Assembly: GCF_014648815.1 (NCBI RefSeq)
Contig: NZ_BMRV01000007.1
Span: 310,001 to 374,000, forward strand
DNA: 64,000 bases
Origin: Streptomyces flaveolus
GTDB lineage: Bacteria > Actinomycetota > Actinomycetes > Streptomycetales > Streptomycetaceae
Direction: 5' to 3'
The translations under genes were made by a program, and so were the position numbers. The notes under the pieces are model-generated. The model was not told where the DNA came from. It searched no databases and saw only the letters and a list, made by a program, of their open reading frames with translations. Below, one piece after another: positions 33,684 through 43,040 of the stretch. Each line of letters starts with the position of its first letter. Within the stretch, counting starts at the first letter, position 1.

Positions 33684-34007
33684 TCAGCCGTTGCGCCCCG
33701 CCGCCCTGCGCACGGCCTCGATGAAACGGCGTGCGGCCGGCGGGCCCGGCTCGCCGGGAGCGGGGTCGCGTTCGCCGAGGGTCAGCAGGTACCGCTTGCC
33801 GTTGAGGTCGGCGAGCGCCCGGTCCTCCGTGGCGAACCAGGGCCGGGAGGCGCGCACGGCCTGCACCGGTGCGCTGTCTATCTCGCTGCCGTAGCTGGTG
33901 AGCAACTCCAGCCTGCCGCCGCTGATCCGGACCTGCCCGGCCCGGGTGAGCGAACGCAGCCGCTTGCCGATCCGCACCCCCGTGGCCGTGAACTCCGGCT
34001 CCGTCAT
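33684..34007 (-). CDS. Conserved hypothetical protein
   Basis: A 107-residue soluble protein beginning MTEPEFTATGVRIGKRLRSLT, with an alternating hydrophobic pattern (VRISGGRLELLTSYGSEIDSAP, KRYLLTLGERD) suggesting a small beta-rich fold and a final amphipathic helix ARRFIEAVRRAAGR. The ATG at 34007 has GAGGGGGC seven bases upstream. I do not recognise a family beyond a general resemblance to short Streptomyces proteins. It is divergent from the Cds1-like gene and precedes the ATPase gene on the same strand, 185 bases away. Confidence 0.65.
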   Translation of the reverse strand: MTEPEFTATGVRIGKRLRSLTRAGQVRISGGRLELLTSYGSEIDSAPVQAVRASRPWFATEDRALADLNGKRYLLTLGERDPAPGEPGPPAARRFIEAVRRAAGRNG

Positions 34008-34351
34008 GCCGCCGCCCCCTCGTGCGCGTCGGTCTGCCGGACCATGGCACCGCGGGGGGCCCGGTACCGGCTCGTGTCGTGCTCCAGTGTGCGCCCGTGA
34101 CGGGACCCCGGTCCCGCCGGGTGCAGTCTGCCCGCACCCGGCGTCGAGCACCAGTACGCGCCGCTCCTTTCCGGGGTCGCCCGGAGCACTCGCGCGAATG
34201 CGCCCCCACCCGTCCACAGCCCTTGTCCCAGCCCGCCTTTGGGGCACTCAAAGGTGTGTTTATGCAGGTGAGAAGCGTGCGCAGGGTGCTTATGATCGGT
34301 GTGCACCGGCCGCGCGAGGCGCCGTCGGAGCGCAGCGTAAGGAGCCCCGTC
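34008..34351. other. 344-base divergent intergenic region
   Basis: This region holds the promoters of the hypothetical gene (leftward) and the Cds1-like gene (rightward). I see an AT-richer stretch around 34246-34300 (GTGTGTTTATGCAGGTG) and the ribosome site AAGGAG at 34339. No operator palindrome or RNA gene stands out. Confidence 0.4.
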
Positions 34352-35524
34352 GTGAGCACCCCCCAGCAGTCCAGGACCGGCGCCACCCTCGACGTCGACC
34401 ACAGCGACGCCGACTACCGCGCCTGGCTGAAAGAAGCCGTGCGCAAGGTCCAGGCCGACGCCAACCGGTCGGCCGACACCCACCTCCTCCTGTTCCCGCT
34501 GCCGGAGCGGTGGGGCATCGACCTCTACCTGAAGGACGAGTCGACCCACCCGACCGGCAGCCTCAAGCACCGGCTCGCCCGCTCACTCTTCCTCTACGGC
34601 CTGTGCAACGGCTGGATCCGGCCGGGCCGGCCCGTGATCGAGGCGTCCAGCGGCTCCACGGCCGTCTCCGAGGCGTACTTCGCCTCACTGATCGGCGTGC
34701 CGTTCATCGCCGTCATGCCGCGCACGACCAGCGCCGAGAAGATCCGCCTGATCGAGTTCCAGGGCGGGCAGTGCCACTTCGTGGACGACTCCCGCAGGAT
34801 GTACGAGGAGTCCGCCCGTCTCGCGGCCGAGACCGGCGGCCACTACATGGACCAGTTCACCTACGCGGAACGGGCCACCGACTGGCGCGGCAACAACAAC
34901 ATCGCCGAGTCGATCTTCCGCCAGCTGCGGCTCGAGCGGTTCCCCGAGCCGGCGTGGATCGTCGCCACGGCCGGCACCGGCGGCACCTCGGCGACCCTCG
35001 CGCGCTATGTGCACTACATGCAGTACGACACCCGCGTCTGCGTCGCCGACCCGGAGAACTCCTGCTTCTTCGACGGCTGGACCACCGGCGACCCGGACGT
35101 CACCTGCGACTGCGGCTCGCGCATCGAGGGCATCGGCCGGCCCCGCATGGAGCCGAGCTTCGTACCCGGGGCGATCGACCGCATGATGAAGGTCCCCGAC
35201 GCCGCCAGCGTCGCCGCCGTGCGGGCCCTGGAGCGGGCCATCGGCCGCAAGGCCGGCGGGTCGACGGGCACCGGGCTGTGGAGCGCGCTGAAGATCGTCG
35301 CTGAGATGGTGGCCGAGGGACGCCACGGCAGCGTGGTGACCCTGCTGTGCGACCCGGGCGACCGCTACCTCGACAAGTACTACTCCGACGCGTGGCTCGC
35401 CGAACAGGGCCTGGACATCCGTCCGTACGCCGCGGCGATCGAGTCGCTCCTGGCCACCGGCGCCTGGCCCGAACGACCGCGGGCGGGCCTGGACGGACGG
35501 AGGGACCGCGCGGACGCGTCCTAG
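34352..35524 (+). CDS. PLP-dependent cysteine synthase/desulfhydrase family protein (Cds1-like)
   Basis: A 390-residue fold-type II PLP enzyme. The Schiff-base Lys is K72 in HPTGSLKHRLARSL. ASSGSTAVSEAYFASLIGVPF holds the substrate-binding Ser/Thr loop and TAGTGGTSAT the phosphate-binding loop. The segment ADPENSCFFDGW...CDCGSRIEGIGRP marks the actinobacterial subgroup named PLP-dependent cysteine synthase, which includes Cds1, an L-cysteine desulfhydrase producing H2S, pyruvate and ammonia. AAGGAG lies seven bases before the GTG at 34352, so in-frame ATG 34262 is less likely. Its stop overlaps the convergent SRPBCC gene by 4 bases. Confidence 0.88.
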   Translation: MSTPQQSRTGATLDVDHSDADYRAWLKEAVRKVQADANRSADTHLLLFPLPERWGIDLYLKDESTHPTGSLKHRLARSLFLYGLCNGWIRPGRPVIEASSGSTAVSEAYFASLIGVPFIAVMPRTTSAEKIRLIEFQGGQCHFVDDSRRMYEESARLAAETGGHYMDQFTYAERATDWRGNNNIAESIFRQLRLERFPEPAWIVATAGTGGTSATLARYVHYMQYDTRVCVADPENSCFFDGWTTGDPDVTCDCGSRIEGIGRPRMEPSFVPGAIDRMMKVPDAASVAAVRALERAIGRKAGGSTGTGLWSALKIVAEMVAEGRHGSVVTLLCDPGDRYLDKYYSDAWLAEQGLDIRPYAAAIESLLATGAWPERPRAGLDGRRDRADAS

Positions 35525-35994
35525 CGCACGGCCAGCCGCCGGTCCAGTGCCGCGACCGCGTCCCGGAAGGCCCGCCCCAGTGCCGGGCCGCCCAGGCGCA
35601 CGACCCCGCGGAAGGGCGCCGTGCCGTCGGCGGCGAACGTCCACCGCACACGCGTCCCGGTGCCGGCCGGTGCCAGCCGCCACTCCTCGGCGATCGCCCG
35701 GGCTCCCGGCGCGTTGGTGACGTCCACGCGGTACGCGTACACCTCGCAGGGCCGGGCCGCCAGCACCGCCTCCAGGAAGCGCCCACCGCCCACGAGCCGT
35801 ATCTCGCGCCCCGCTCCCTCGGCGATGGGCCGCGCGGAGGTCACCGCGGAGAACCACGCGGACCAGCCCGGCACGTCTTCGGCGAGCGCGCGGTAGAGGT
35901 TCTCGGGCGCGGCGGCGGTCTCTGCCGAGAACACCAGACGTACGGGCGCCGACTCGACGAAGTCGAGCCCCACCGGACGCAGACGGCGAGCCAT
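35521..35994 (-). CDS. SRPBCC family protein
   Basis: A 157-residue polyketide-cyclase/dehydrase-type START-fold protein. The strand pattern VRLVFSAETAAAPENLYRALAEDVPGWSAWFSAVTSARP, then GGGRFLEAVLAARPCEVYAYRV and TRVRWTFAADGTAP, and a long C-terminal helix RLGGPALGRAFRDAVAALDRRLA all fit the family (Polyketide_cyc2). These proteins bind hydrophobic ligands; there is no catalytic signature. It lies 92 bases downstream of the DeoR gene on the same strand. Confidence 0.85.
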   Translation of the reverse strand: MARRLRPVGLDFVESAPVRLVFSAETAAAPENLYRALAEDVPGWSAWFSAVTSARPIAEGAGREIRLVGGGRFLEAVLAARPCEVYAYRVDVTNAPGARAIAEEWRLAPAGTGTRVRWTFAADGTAPFRGVVRLGGPALGRAFRDAVAALDRRLAVR

Positions 35995-36086
35995 GGACGA
36001 CGACCCCCTCGTGACGAGCCGCGGACGCGGACGACCCGCGAAGTCCCGTCACCCTAGCGGCGGACGCGCCCGCTGTCAGCAGGGCC

Positions 36087-36908
36087 TCAGTCGCCGCTGT
36101 CCGGCTCGCCCGCCACGACCAGCCGCAGATGTTCCGCGATCTCCGCGCGCGCGTCCGCCGGCAGACCGCCGTCGGTCACCAGCGTGTCGACCTGTTCCAG
36201 CGCCGCGAAGGAACTCAGGCCCACCACACCCCACTTGGTGTGATCGGCGACCACCACCACCCGCCGCGCCGACTGCACCAGCCGCCGGTTGGTCTCCGCC
36301 TCCGCGAGATTCGGCGTCGACAGACCGGCCTCGGTCGATATCCCGTGCACACCGAGGAACAGCAGGTCGAAGTGGAGCGCCGCGATCGCCTGGTCGGCGA
36401 CGGGCCCCACCAGCGAGTCGGAAGGGGTGCGCACACCACCGGTCAGCACCACCGTGGCCGTGCCCTGCCGGGCGCCCGAGGTGCGCTGCGCCACGTGGAA
36501 CACGTCGGCCACCCGCACCGAGTTGGTCACCACGGTGAGATCCGGCACGTCCACCAGCCGGTGCGCCAGCGCGTACGTCGTCGTACCACCTGACAGCGCG
36601 ATCGCGGCGCCCGGCGTGACCAGCTCGGCCGCGGCCCGCGCGATGTCCTCCTTGGCCGTCGGCTCCAGACCCGACTTGGCCTCGAACCCCGGCTCGTGCG
36701 TGCTCGCCTCGACCACCGGCACCGCACCGCCGTGCACCTTCTCCAGCACGCCCTGCCGGGCCAGCGCGTCGAGGTCGCGGCGGACCGTCATGTCCGACAC
36801 ACCGAGCTTCCGGGTCAGTTCGTTGACCCGGACGCCACCGCGGCGGCGCACCTCGTCCAGGATCAGGGCGCGCCGCTGCTCCGCGAGGAGGTTCGCATTC
36901 TCACTCAC
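36087..36908 (-). CDS. DeoR/GlpR family transcriptional regulator
   Basis: A 273-residue DeoR repressor: helix-turn-helix RRALILDEVRRRGGVRVNELTRKLGVSDMTVRRDLDAL (residues 12-49), then the DeoRC sensor with LSGGTTTYALAHRL, TVVTNSVRVADVF, LFLGVHGISTEAGLSTPN and VVVADHTKWGVVG. The GTG at 36908 begins MSENANLLAEQRR. It differs clearly from the DeoR protein at 21071 and no sugar operon is adjacent, so it acts at a distance or on itself. A 274-base gap separates it from the divergent membrane-hydrolase gene. Confidence 0.9.
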   Translation of the reverse strand: MSENANLLAEQRRALILDEVRRRGGVRVNELTRKLGVSDMTVRRDLDALARQGVLEKVHGGAVPVVEASTHEPGFEAKSGLEPTAKEDIARAAAELVTPGAAIALSGGTTTYALAHRLVDVPDLTVVTNSVRVADVFHVAQRTSGARQGTATVVLTGGVRTPSDSLVGPVADQAIAALHFDLLFLGVHGISTEAGLSTPNLAEAETNRRLVQSARRVVVVADHTKWGVVGLSSFAALEQVDTLVTDGGLPADARAEIAEHLRLVVAGEPDSGD

Positions 36909-37182
36909 GTACGCTTCGGTCCTTTCGCCGCAAAACCGTCCGACACGCCCCGCCCACCCGCTCCCACGAGGAGTTCTCCCCGCTCCGGTGCGCGGACGTC
37001 CCATCCTCGCACGCCCCACCACAGGCCGCGCCACCGGCTGCGGGAGCGCACGCGCCACTCCCGCCCCGCCGGTCACACGGTTCGGGGAGATTCCGTGCCG
37101 AGGGGTGTGCGACGCCCGCGAAGTGGAGATCCTTGTGCCCGCACGGACACGGCCGACGGCGCGTCACGGGGGAGTGCGGACA

Positions 37183-39564
37183 GTGGAACAGGCGCAGGAG
37201 AGGACCGGAGCCGGCGGCGGGAGCGACCCCGCCGTCCCGGGCCCGCAGTCCCGGGAGACCGGCACCGCCCTGGAACTCCTGGTGCACGGCGTGGGCGGTA
37301 CGACACCCGCCCAGATGCTGGACGACCCGCGCACCGTGCGGATCACCGGCGACCACATCGCGGCCGTCTTCCGGCGCACCGAGGACGCCGACGCCGAGTC
37401 CCGGCCCGAGGACTACCGCGGCCGGCCGGTGCCCGAGGCCTACGTCTGGTGCAACCTCACCTCCGGCAACGGCACCCGTGCCCTGTGGCTGCTGCTCCTG
37501 CCGTTCATGGTGGTCAACCTCGCCCACTGGATGCGGCCCATCGCCCACGGCCGGATCCGGACGGTCCGGCTCTACGGGCTGCTGGTGCGGCTCGCCGCAC
37601 TGACCCTGACGGTGCTGCTGGTCGCCGCGGCCTGCGAGGTCGCGATCGACCTCGTCGCCTGGCAGTGTGCGGGCACGCGCGCGTGCGCCCAGCGGCACTC
37701 CTGGCTGGGCTTCCTGTCGCCGGCGGGTCCGGCCGCCGGCTGGTGGAGCCCGCCCGGCCGCCGGCTCGCCCTCGCGGCCGCCGTGCCCGCCGCGCTCACC
37801 GGCCTCCTGTGGTACCTGTCCCTGCGCACCTGGCGGGCGTACGAGTCCCAGCAGCCGATGGACCGCACCGCCGACCCCGAGGGCGACCCCGGCCGCACCG
37901 CCCTGAACCGGCCCGGGTTCTGGTACGGGCGACGCCTGGTGGCCCGGCTCCGGGCCACGCACACCGCCATGGGCCTGCTGACGGTCGCCGCCGCGGTCGG
38001 CGTGCCGGCGGCCCGCTTCGACCGGGCGCCCGGCGGGCCGGCGCTGCTCGACGCGCTCGGCCGGCTGCTGGAGGCCGCCCTGGTCGTCGGGGCGGTCGCG
38101 GCGGTGGGCGTGACCTGTCGCCGGGGCCGCAGCGAGCACCGCCTCGACCGGGAACTCGACCGGCACCTCGTACGACGCCTGCCGCTCGCCGCGCTCGTCC
38201 TGCTCGTCCTCGCCCTGGTGTACGGCGGCTGGGCCCGCCCGGGGTGGACGTCGGCCGGCCGGCTGCCCGGGGACATGACCTTCGGCGGCATCGCCCTGGT
38301 GCAGGGACTGCTGGTGATCCTCATCGGCGTGGTCGCCCACACACTGCACCGCGCCCTCCCCGACCCGCGCGCCGCGATCCGCGGCCTCGGCGGTCCCGCC
38401 GTCGCCATGCTGGCCTGCGCACTGGGGGGCGTGATGTCCGGCGGGGTGGCGCAGCGGGTGTCGGACTGGCTGGACGGCACCGGCACGTCCATCGACGGGC
38501 CGCCCGTCCTGCTGACCTGGCAGGCGTCCGTCATCCCACCGCTGATCCTCGTCGTGCTGCTGCTCTGTGCCGCCCTGGCCCGGCGCACCTGGCGCCTCGC
38601 CCGGGCGGAGCGGGACGCCGTGGAGGGCGATCACCCCGGAGAGGCCGGGGACCCGGCCCGCACCCGCCGCATCGCGACCGCCCGCGCCATGGCCGCCCTC
38701 ACCGACCGGGGCCCCCTCGTCGTCGCCATCACCTCCGTCGCCACCCTGCTGCTGGGCGCGGCGGCCCTCGTGGGCGCCCTGGCGACCGACCAGGTGCCGG
38801 CCGACGCCGCGCGCGGGACGTACGCCGTCGTGCACGGAGCCGCGCAGACCGCGCAGGCGCTGGGCTCCTGGCTCATCGGCCTCGGCTTCCTACTCTTCGT
38901 CACCTGGGGCCGGCGCGCCTACAAGGATGCCTCCGCCCGGCGCACCATCGGCATCCTGTGGGACGTCGGCACCTTCTGGCCGCGCGCCGCCCACCCCTTC
39001 GCACCGCCCTGCTACGCCGAGCGCGCGGTGCCCGACCTGACCTGGCGCATGGCGACCTGGACCCGCGCCACCGGCGGGCGCCTCGTCATCTCCGGGCACT
39101 CGCAGGGCAGCGTCCTCGCCGCCGCCGCGGCCTGGCAACTGGCGCCCTCCGCACGCAAACGGGTCGCCCTGCTGACCTACGGCTCCCCGCTGGAGCGCCT
39201 CTACGGCCGCTGGTTCCCCGCCCACTTCGGACCCGACGCGCTCGGCTCCCTGCACCGGGACGTCGACTGCTGGCGCAACCTCTACCGGCGCACCGACCCC
39301 ATCGGCGGCCCGATGCGGCTGCCCGGCGACTGCGGCCCGGCCGTGGACCGCGAAGCCCTCAAGGACCCGCTGACGTACGGCCGCACCGATCTGCACCCGC
39401 TGCCCGCGCCGATCCTGGGCCACTCCGACTACCAGGCCGACCCGGCCTTCGCCGAGGAACGGCGCCGGCTGCTGGCCCGGCTGCGCCCGGAGGTGCCGGC
39501 GCCGCGCCACACCGGCCAGGCACCGCCCGTCCCGGGCGCGGACGGCGGCCCCGGCGGCTGCTAG
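37183..39564 (+). CDS. Polytopic membrane protein with hydrolase motifs at both ends
   Basis: A 793-residue protein. Near the N-terminus is ALELLVHGVGGTTPAQML (His35), which resembles the first strand and oxyanion HG motif of alpha/beta hydrolases. About nine to ten transmembrane segments follow between residues 100 and 580. The C-terminal cytoplasmic part has RLVISGHSQGSVLAAAAAW with the nucleophile elbow GHSQG (Ser640), then LLTYGSPLERLY. So the hydrolase fold seems to be interrupted by the membrane domain, or completed at the C-terminus alone. The GTG at 37183 is chosen because GGGGGAG lies nine bases upstream; GTG 37174 is too close. No named family recognised. Confidence 0.75.
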   Translation: MEQAQERTGAGGGSDPAVPGPQSRETGTALELLVHGVGGTTPAQMLDDPRTVRITGDHIAAVFRRTEDADAESRPEDYRGRPVPEAYVWCNLTSGNGTRALWLLLLPFMVVNLAHWMRPIAHGRIRTVRLYGLLVRLAALTLTVLLVAAACEVAIDLVAWQCAGTRACAQRHSWLGFLSPAGPAAGWWSPPGRRLALAAAVPAALTGLLWYLSLRTWRAYESQQPMDRTADPEGDPGRTALNRPGFWYGRRLVARLRATHTAMGLLTVAAAVGVPAARFDRAPGGPALLDALGRLLEAALVVGAVAAVGVTCRRGRSEHRLDRELDRHLVRRLPLAALVLLVLALVYGGWARPGWTSAGRLPGDMTFGGIALVQGLLVILIGVVAHTLHRALPDPRAAIRGLGGPAVAMLACALGGVMSGGVAQRVSDWLDGTGTSIDGPPVLLTWQASVIPPLILVVLLLCAALARRTWRLARAERDAVEGDHPGEAGDPARTRRIATARAMAALTDRGPLVVAITSVATLLLGAAALVGALATDQVPADAARGTYAVVHGAAQTAQALGSWLIGLGFLLFVTWGRRAYKDASARRTIGILWDVGTFWPRAAHPFAPPCYAERAVPDLTWRMATWTRATGGRLVISGHSQGSVLAAAAAWQLAPSARKRVALLTYGSPLERLYGRWFPAHFGPDALGSLHRDVDCWRNLYRRTDPIGGPMRLPGDCGPAVDREALKDPLTYGRTDLHPLPAPILGHSDYQADPAFAEERRRLLARLRPEVPAPRHTGQAPPVPGADGGPGGC

Positions 39565-39587
39565 GGCCCCGCCCCGGCGGGGCCCTA
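39562..39587. terminator. Bidirectional terminator at convergent stops
   Basis: TAGGGCCCCGCC (39562-39573) pairs with GGCGGGGCCCTA (39576-39587) around CC. The hairpin overlaps the stop codons of both convergent genes. Confidence 0.75.
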
Positions 39588-42032
39588 CCGGGGCGGCTCC
39601 GGCAGGTCCTCCTCGTAGAGCAGGCTCAGGTCGTCCGTGCTCGGGTCCGCCAGCTGGGCGACGCGGCTCGCGTGCCGCTCCACCATCGCCTCGAAGGTCT
39701 GGCGCGCGGTGCGGCCGTTGCCGAAGGCCGGGCCCTTGGGGATCGCCGTGAAGTACCGTGTCAGCGCCTCGGGCACGCCCGGCGCCAGCCGGTACTCGTG
39801 CTCCTCGGCCTGCTGCTCCACGATCCGCAGAAGTTCCTCGGGCCCGTAGTCGCCGAAGGTGATGGTCCGTGAGAACCGGGACGCCACACCGGGGTTGACC
39901 GACAGGAAGCGCTCCATCTCCGCCGTGTAGCCCGCGACGATCACCACGACCGCGTCCCGCTGGTCCTCCATCAGCTTCACCAGCGTGTCGATGGCCTCCT
40001 TGCCGAAGTCCCGGCCCGCGTCCTCCGGGGACAGCGCGTACGCCTCGTCGATGAACAGCACACCGCCACGCGCCCGGTGGAACGCCTCCTGGGTGCGGAT
40101 CGCCGTGGAACCGATGTGCTCGCCGACCAGGTCGACGCGGGACACCTCGACGAGATGGCCCTTCTCCAGTACGCCCAGGGAGGCGAGGATCTCGCCGTAC
40201 AGCCGGGCGACCGTCGTCTTGCCGGTGCCGGGGGAGCCGGTGAAGACCAGGTGCCGTTTGACCGAGGCGGCCTTCAGCCCGGCCTGCTGCCGGCGCCGGC
40301 CCACCTCGATCATGTCGGTCAGGGCCCGGACCTCGCGCTTGACGCTCTCCAGGCCGACCAGCGCGTCCAGTTCGCCGAGGACGGCCTTCGACGTCCGCGC
40401 GGGCTCCTCGGGGCCGGTGCCCGCGATCAGCGGCTCCTGCTCGGTGCTGCGCTGCCCGGGGATCGAGCCCAGCAGACCGCCGGGGGAGTGGCCCACCGTC
40501 TCCACGGCCGTCTCCCGCGCGGGGGGCGGCGCCAGAGCGCCGCCGCTCTCGTCACTGGCGCAGTCCTCGACGAGCGGTCCCGAGTCGGACGACGCGTCAG
40601 GGCCGCCGTCCGCGAACTCGAAACCGCCGCGCGCGCACCGCTCCGTACGGCACTTCCGCAGCGTCGTACGGCAACCGTCGATCACATGGAAGCCGTAGCC
40701 GGCGCTGCCCGTCACCCGGCAGCCGAGGAAGCTGCCGCGGCCGCCCGCCGACACGTACACCCCGGCCTCGGAGGGGGAGTCGACCGTGCAGCGCTCGATG
40801 GTGGGGTCGGCGCCCTTGGTGACGATCACGCCGGTGCGGTTGCCGACCAGGGTGCAGTTGTTCAGGGTGCCGCCGCTGCCGTGGTCACGGAACCACGCGC
40901 CCGTCGCCGCGTCCCGGATGCGGCAGTCGTCGAGCTGCGCGACGGCGCCGTCACTCACCGAAACCGCCGTGTTCCGCACCTGGGACAGGTCGCTGTCCAC
41001 GACGTCCGCGCGCGAGCCGCGGTCCAGCACGAACAGTGCGTCCGGCACGTCGTGCACCCGGCAGGAGTCGAGCACCGCGGTGGCGCCGTCGCTGACCCAG
41101 ACCGCCGGGTAGTCGCCCGTGCTGTCGAAGATCTCGCACTGGTTGGCATCCACGCGGGTGCCCGGGTCCCACACGGACAGGCCGTTGCGCCCGAACTGCC
41201 GCACGCTGGTGCGGGTCAGGGTGAGCACGGAACGGGAGCGCAGGTCGACCGCGTTCTCCGGGATGTCGTGGATGCGGCAGTCGGCGAGCGTGAGCACGGC
41301 GTCGGTGTCGAGCGTGACGCCGTCGGAGGTGGTGCGGTGCACGTCGCAGTCGGTCAGGTGCGCGGTGGCCCGGCCGGAGACCTGGACGCCGCTGCCCCGC
41401 ACCTCGTAGATCTCGCACCCCACCGCTTCCAGCGCGGAGTGCTCACCGGTCGCCGTCAGCCCCGAACCGGCGGCGTGGTGGATCCGGCAGCGCTCCAGCC
41501 GGGGGTGTGCGCCGGAGCGCACCGCGACACCCGCCTGGCCGGCCGAGACGACCTCGCACTCCTCGAACACCCCGCCCCCGCCGTCGAGGACGGCGATGCC
41601 GATGCCCGCCGGGTTGTCGACGGTGCAGCGCCGCACCGTGGGCCGGGCGCTGCCGCGCACCTCGATGCCGGACGCGGACCGCGTGACCACCCGGACGTCC
41701 AGCAGCTCGGGGGTGCCCTCCTCGACGAGCACCGCGGGCGCCGCGGCGTCCTGGCCCTCGACGTGCAGGTCCTGGACGACGGCCGAGGCACGCAGCGTCA
41801 GCGGCACCCCGTCGACGGGCGCGATCCGGACCGAACCCTGGGCGCCCTCGGGCCCGCGCAGGGTCACGGCCCGCTCGACGACGAGGTTCTCCCGGTAGGT
41901 CCCGGGGGTGATGGTGAGGACGTCACCCTCGGCCGAAGCCTCCAGGGCGGCGGCGAGCGATGCGTACTCACCCGTGCGGCGCCGCCACCGCGAGGTGCCG
42001 GTGTGCGTCACCTGGACCGTGCCCTGTGCCAT
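39585..42032 (-). CDS. Right-handed beta-helix protein fused to EccA/CbbX-type AAA ATPase
   Basis: An 815-residue cytoplasmic protein. Residues 20-480 are a right-handed parallel beta-helix made of about 20 short repeats, each close to the pattern C-x-I/V-x-D/H with Gly turns (CRIHHAAGSGL, CEIYEVRGSGV, CDVHRTTSDGV, CRIHDIPENAV). After a Pro/Gly/Glu-rich linker (480-550) comes a CbxX/SpoVK/EccA-type AAA domain: Walker A GSPGTGKTT (Lys605), Walker B VLFIDEAYA (Asp662-Glu663), and a sensor-2 region FGNGRTARQTFE. The ATG at 42032 starts MAQGTVQVTHTGTSRW. Related genes exist in other streptomycetes, but the role is not known; type VII secretion or protein remodelling is possible. Confidence 0.88.
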   Translation of the reverse strand: MAQGTVQVTHTGTSRWRRRTGEYASLAAALEASAEGDVLTITPGTYRENLVVERAVTLRGPEGAQGSVRIAPVDGVPLTLRASAVVQDLHVEGQDAAAPAVLVEEGTPELLDVRVVTRSASGIEVRGSARPTVRRCTVDNPAGIGIAVLDGGGGVFEECEVVSAGQAGVAVRSGAHPRLERCRIHHAAGSGLTATGEHSALEAVGCEIYEVRGSGVQVSGRATAHLTDCDVHRTTSDGVTLDTDAVLTLADCRIHDIPENAVDLRSRSVLTLTRTSVRQFGRNGLSVWDPGTRVDANQCEIFDSTGDYPAVWVSDGATAVLDSCRVHDVPDALFVLDRGSRADVVDSDLSQVRNTAVSVSDGAVAQLDDCRIRDAATGAWFRDHGSGGTLNNCTLVGNRTGVIVTKGADPTIERCTVDSPSEAGVYVSAGGRGSFLGCRVTGSAGYGFHVIDGCRTTLRKCRTERCARGGFEFADGGPDASSDSGPLVEDCASDESGGALAPPPARETAVETVGHSPGGLLGSIPGQRSTEQEPLIAGTGPEEPARTSKAVLGELDALVGLESVKREVRALTDMIEVGRRRQQAGLKAASVKRHLVFTGSPGTGKTTVARLYGEILASLGVLEKGHLVEVSRVDLVGEHIGSTAIRTQEAFHRARGGVLFIDEAYALSPEDAGRDFGKEAIDTLVKLMEDQRDAVVVIVAGYTAEMERFLSVNPGVASRFSRTITFGDYGPEELLRIVEQQAEEHEYRLAPGVPEALTRYFTAIPKGPAFGNGRTARQTFEAMVERHASRVAQLADPSTDDLSLLYEEDLPEPPR

Positions 42033-42247
42033 GGCGTTGCTGTGCCCCCACCTCGTCGTACTGATGGCTCGTTCGCCGTCGGTGACGCCCCGGCCGGGGC
42101 GGGCCGCGGCGTGGCCCGCGGGCCCGAACGCGCTCCCGACACCGGCACGCACCTGTGGCTTCCTCACGCGCGGGTTGTCGCCGATTGGTTCGGCCGGTCC
42201 ACCGTAGCGTGCGCGCAGACGGTGGGTTGACCAGAGGCGGAAGCCCG

Positions 42248-42853
42248 TCAGCTGCCGGCGCCGGTCCGGCCCCAGTCCGGGCCCGCCCGGTCCCACTCCT
42301 GCTCCCAACGGTCGTAGCGGCGGCGGACCATGCGCCACACGACGATGCGCCGGCCGGCCTCGACCAGGACCGCGGTGGCCAGGGCAGCGCCGACACCGGC
42401 GAGTGCGGCGTGCGTCGTGGCGGTGGCGGGGTCCAGCGGGCGGGCCACCATCCGGCCCTGCGCATCGGTCCAGATCCGGAAACGGTCGCCGGGGTGCGGG
42501 TCCCGCAGGCCCGCCAGGACGGAACCGCGGTGCTCGGAGCCGTCCGCCGCTTCCCAGCGGGCGAGGACACGGCTGCGCAGGTCCCCGGCCGAGACGCCCT
42601 CCGGATCGACGTCGAACGGGGAGCGCTTCAGCTCGCGGACGACAAAGGCCGTCACCTGGTGCCGGGACTCGTGCTGGGCCCGGACCGACCGCTGCAGGGC
42701 ATCCTGCGCCGCACCGCCCACGAGCGCGCCGATCAGGGGCGCGACGAGCAGGATCAGCAACAGGCCCGACAGGGCGACCCAGGCCTCGGCCAGGTCGGTC
42801 GTGCGGCGCAGCGGATTGTGCCGCCAGCGCCAGAGTCCGCTGATCGCCCGCAC
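42248..42853 (-). CDS. Rv1733c-like two-helix membrane protein
   Basis: A 201-residue membrane protein. It begins MRAISGLWRWRHNPLRRTTDLAEAW, typical of the actinobacterial Rv1733c-like family, then has a transmembrane helix near residues 25-48, an extracytoplasmic loop of about 100 residues with the WTDAQGRMV segment, and a second helix near 145-168. The C-terminal tail is basic and Trp-rich. In mycobacteria the family is dormancy-associated, but its biochemical function is unknown. It is transcribed towards the beta-helix/AAA gene, 215 bases away. Confidence 0.85.
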   Translation of the reverse strand: MRAISGLWRWRHNPLRRTTDLAEAWVALSGLLLILLVAPLIGALVGGAAQDALQRSVRAQHESRHQVTAFVVRELKRSPFDVDPEGVSAGDLRSRVLARWEAADGSEHRGSVLAGLRDPHPGDRFRIWTDAQGRMVARPLDPATATTHAALAGVGAALATAVLVEAGRRIVVWRMVRRRYDRWEQEWDRAGPDWGRTGAGS

Positions 42854-43040
42854 CGCCCGGCCCCCTTCCCGCTCCCTGCCGCCCCCGGTCGATCCGCCCG
42901 GCCACGAGCCGGTCCGCAGGACCCGACGGCACCTCGTGCCCGCGTCCTCGGCCGTCTCTTCTCACCTGCATCTCGTGAAAGCCAACGCGTGGGCCCGGGG
43001 CCGGGTTCCCGGTCACCGGGGCGCGGGCGCGTCGCTTCCG

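Noticed and set aside
36289..37182. In-frame upstream extension of the membrane hydrolase
   Set aside because: The region runs through the DeoR gene on the other strand and its promoter; a ribosome site supports the GTG at 37183.
40077..42230. Plus-strand frame of about 700 codons opposite the beta-helix/AAA gene
   Set aside because: It is antisense to clear beta-helix repeats and AAA motifs and has antisense-type composition.
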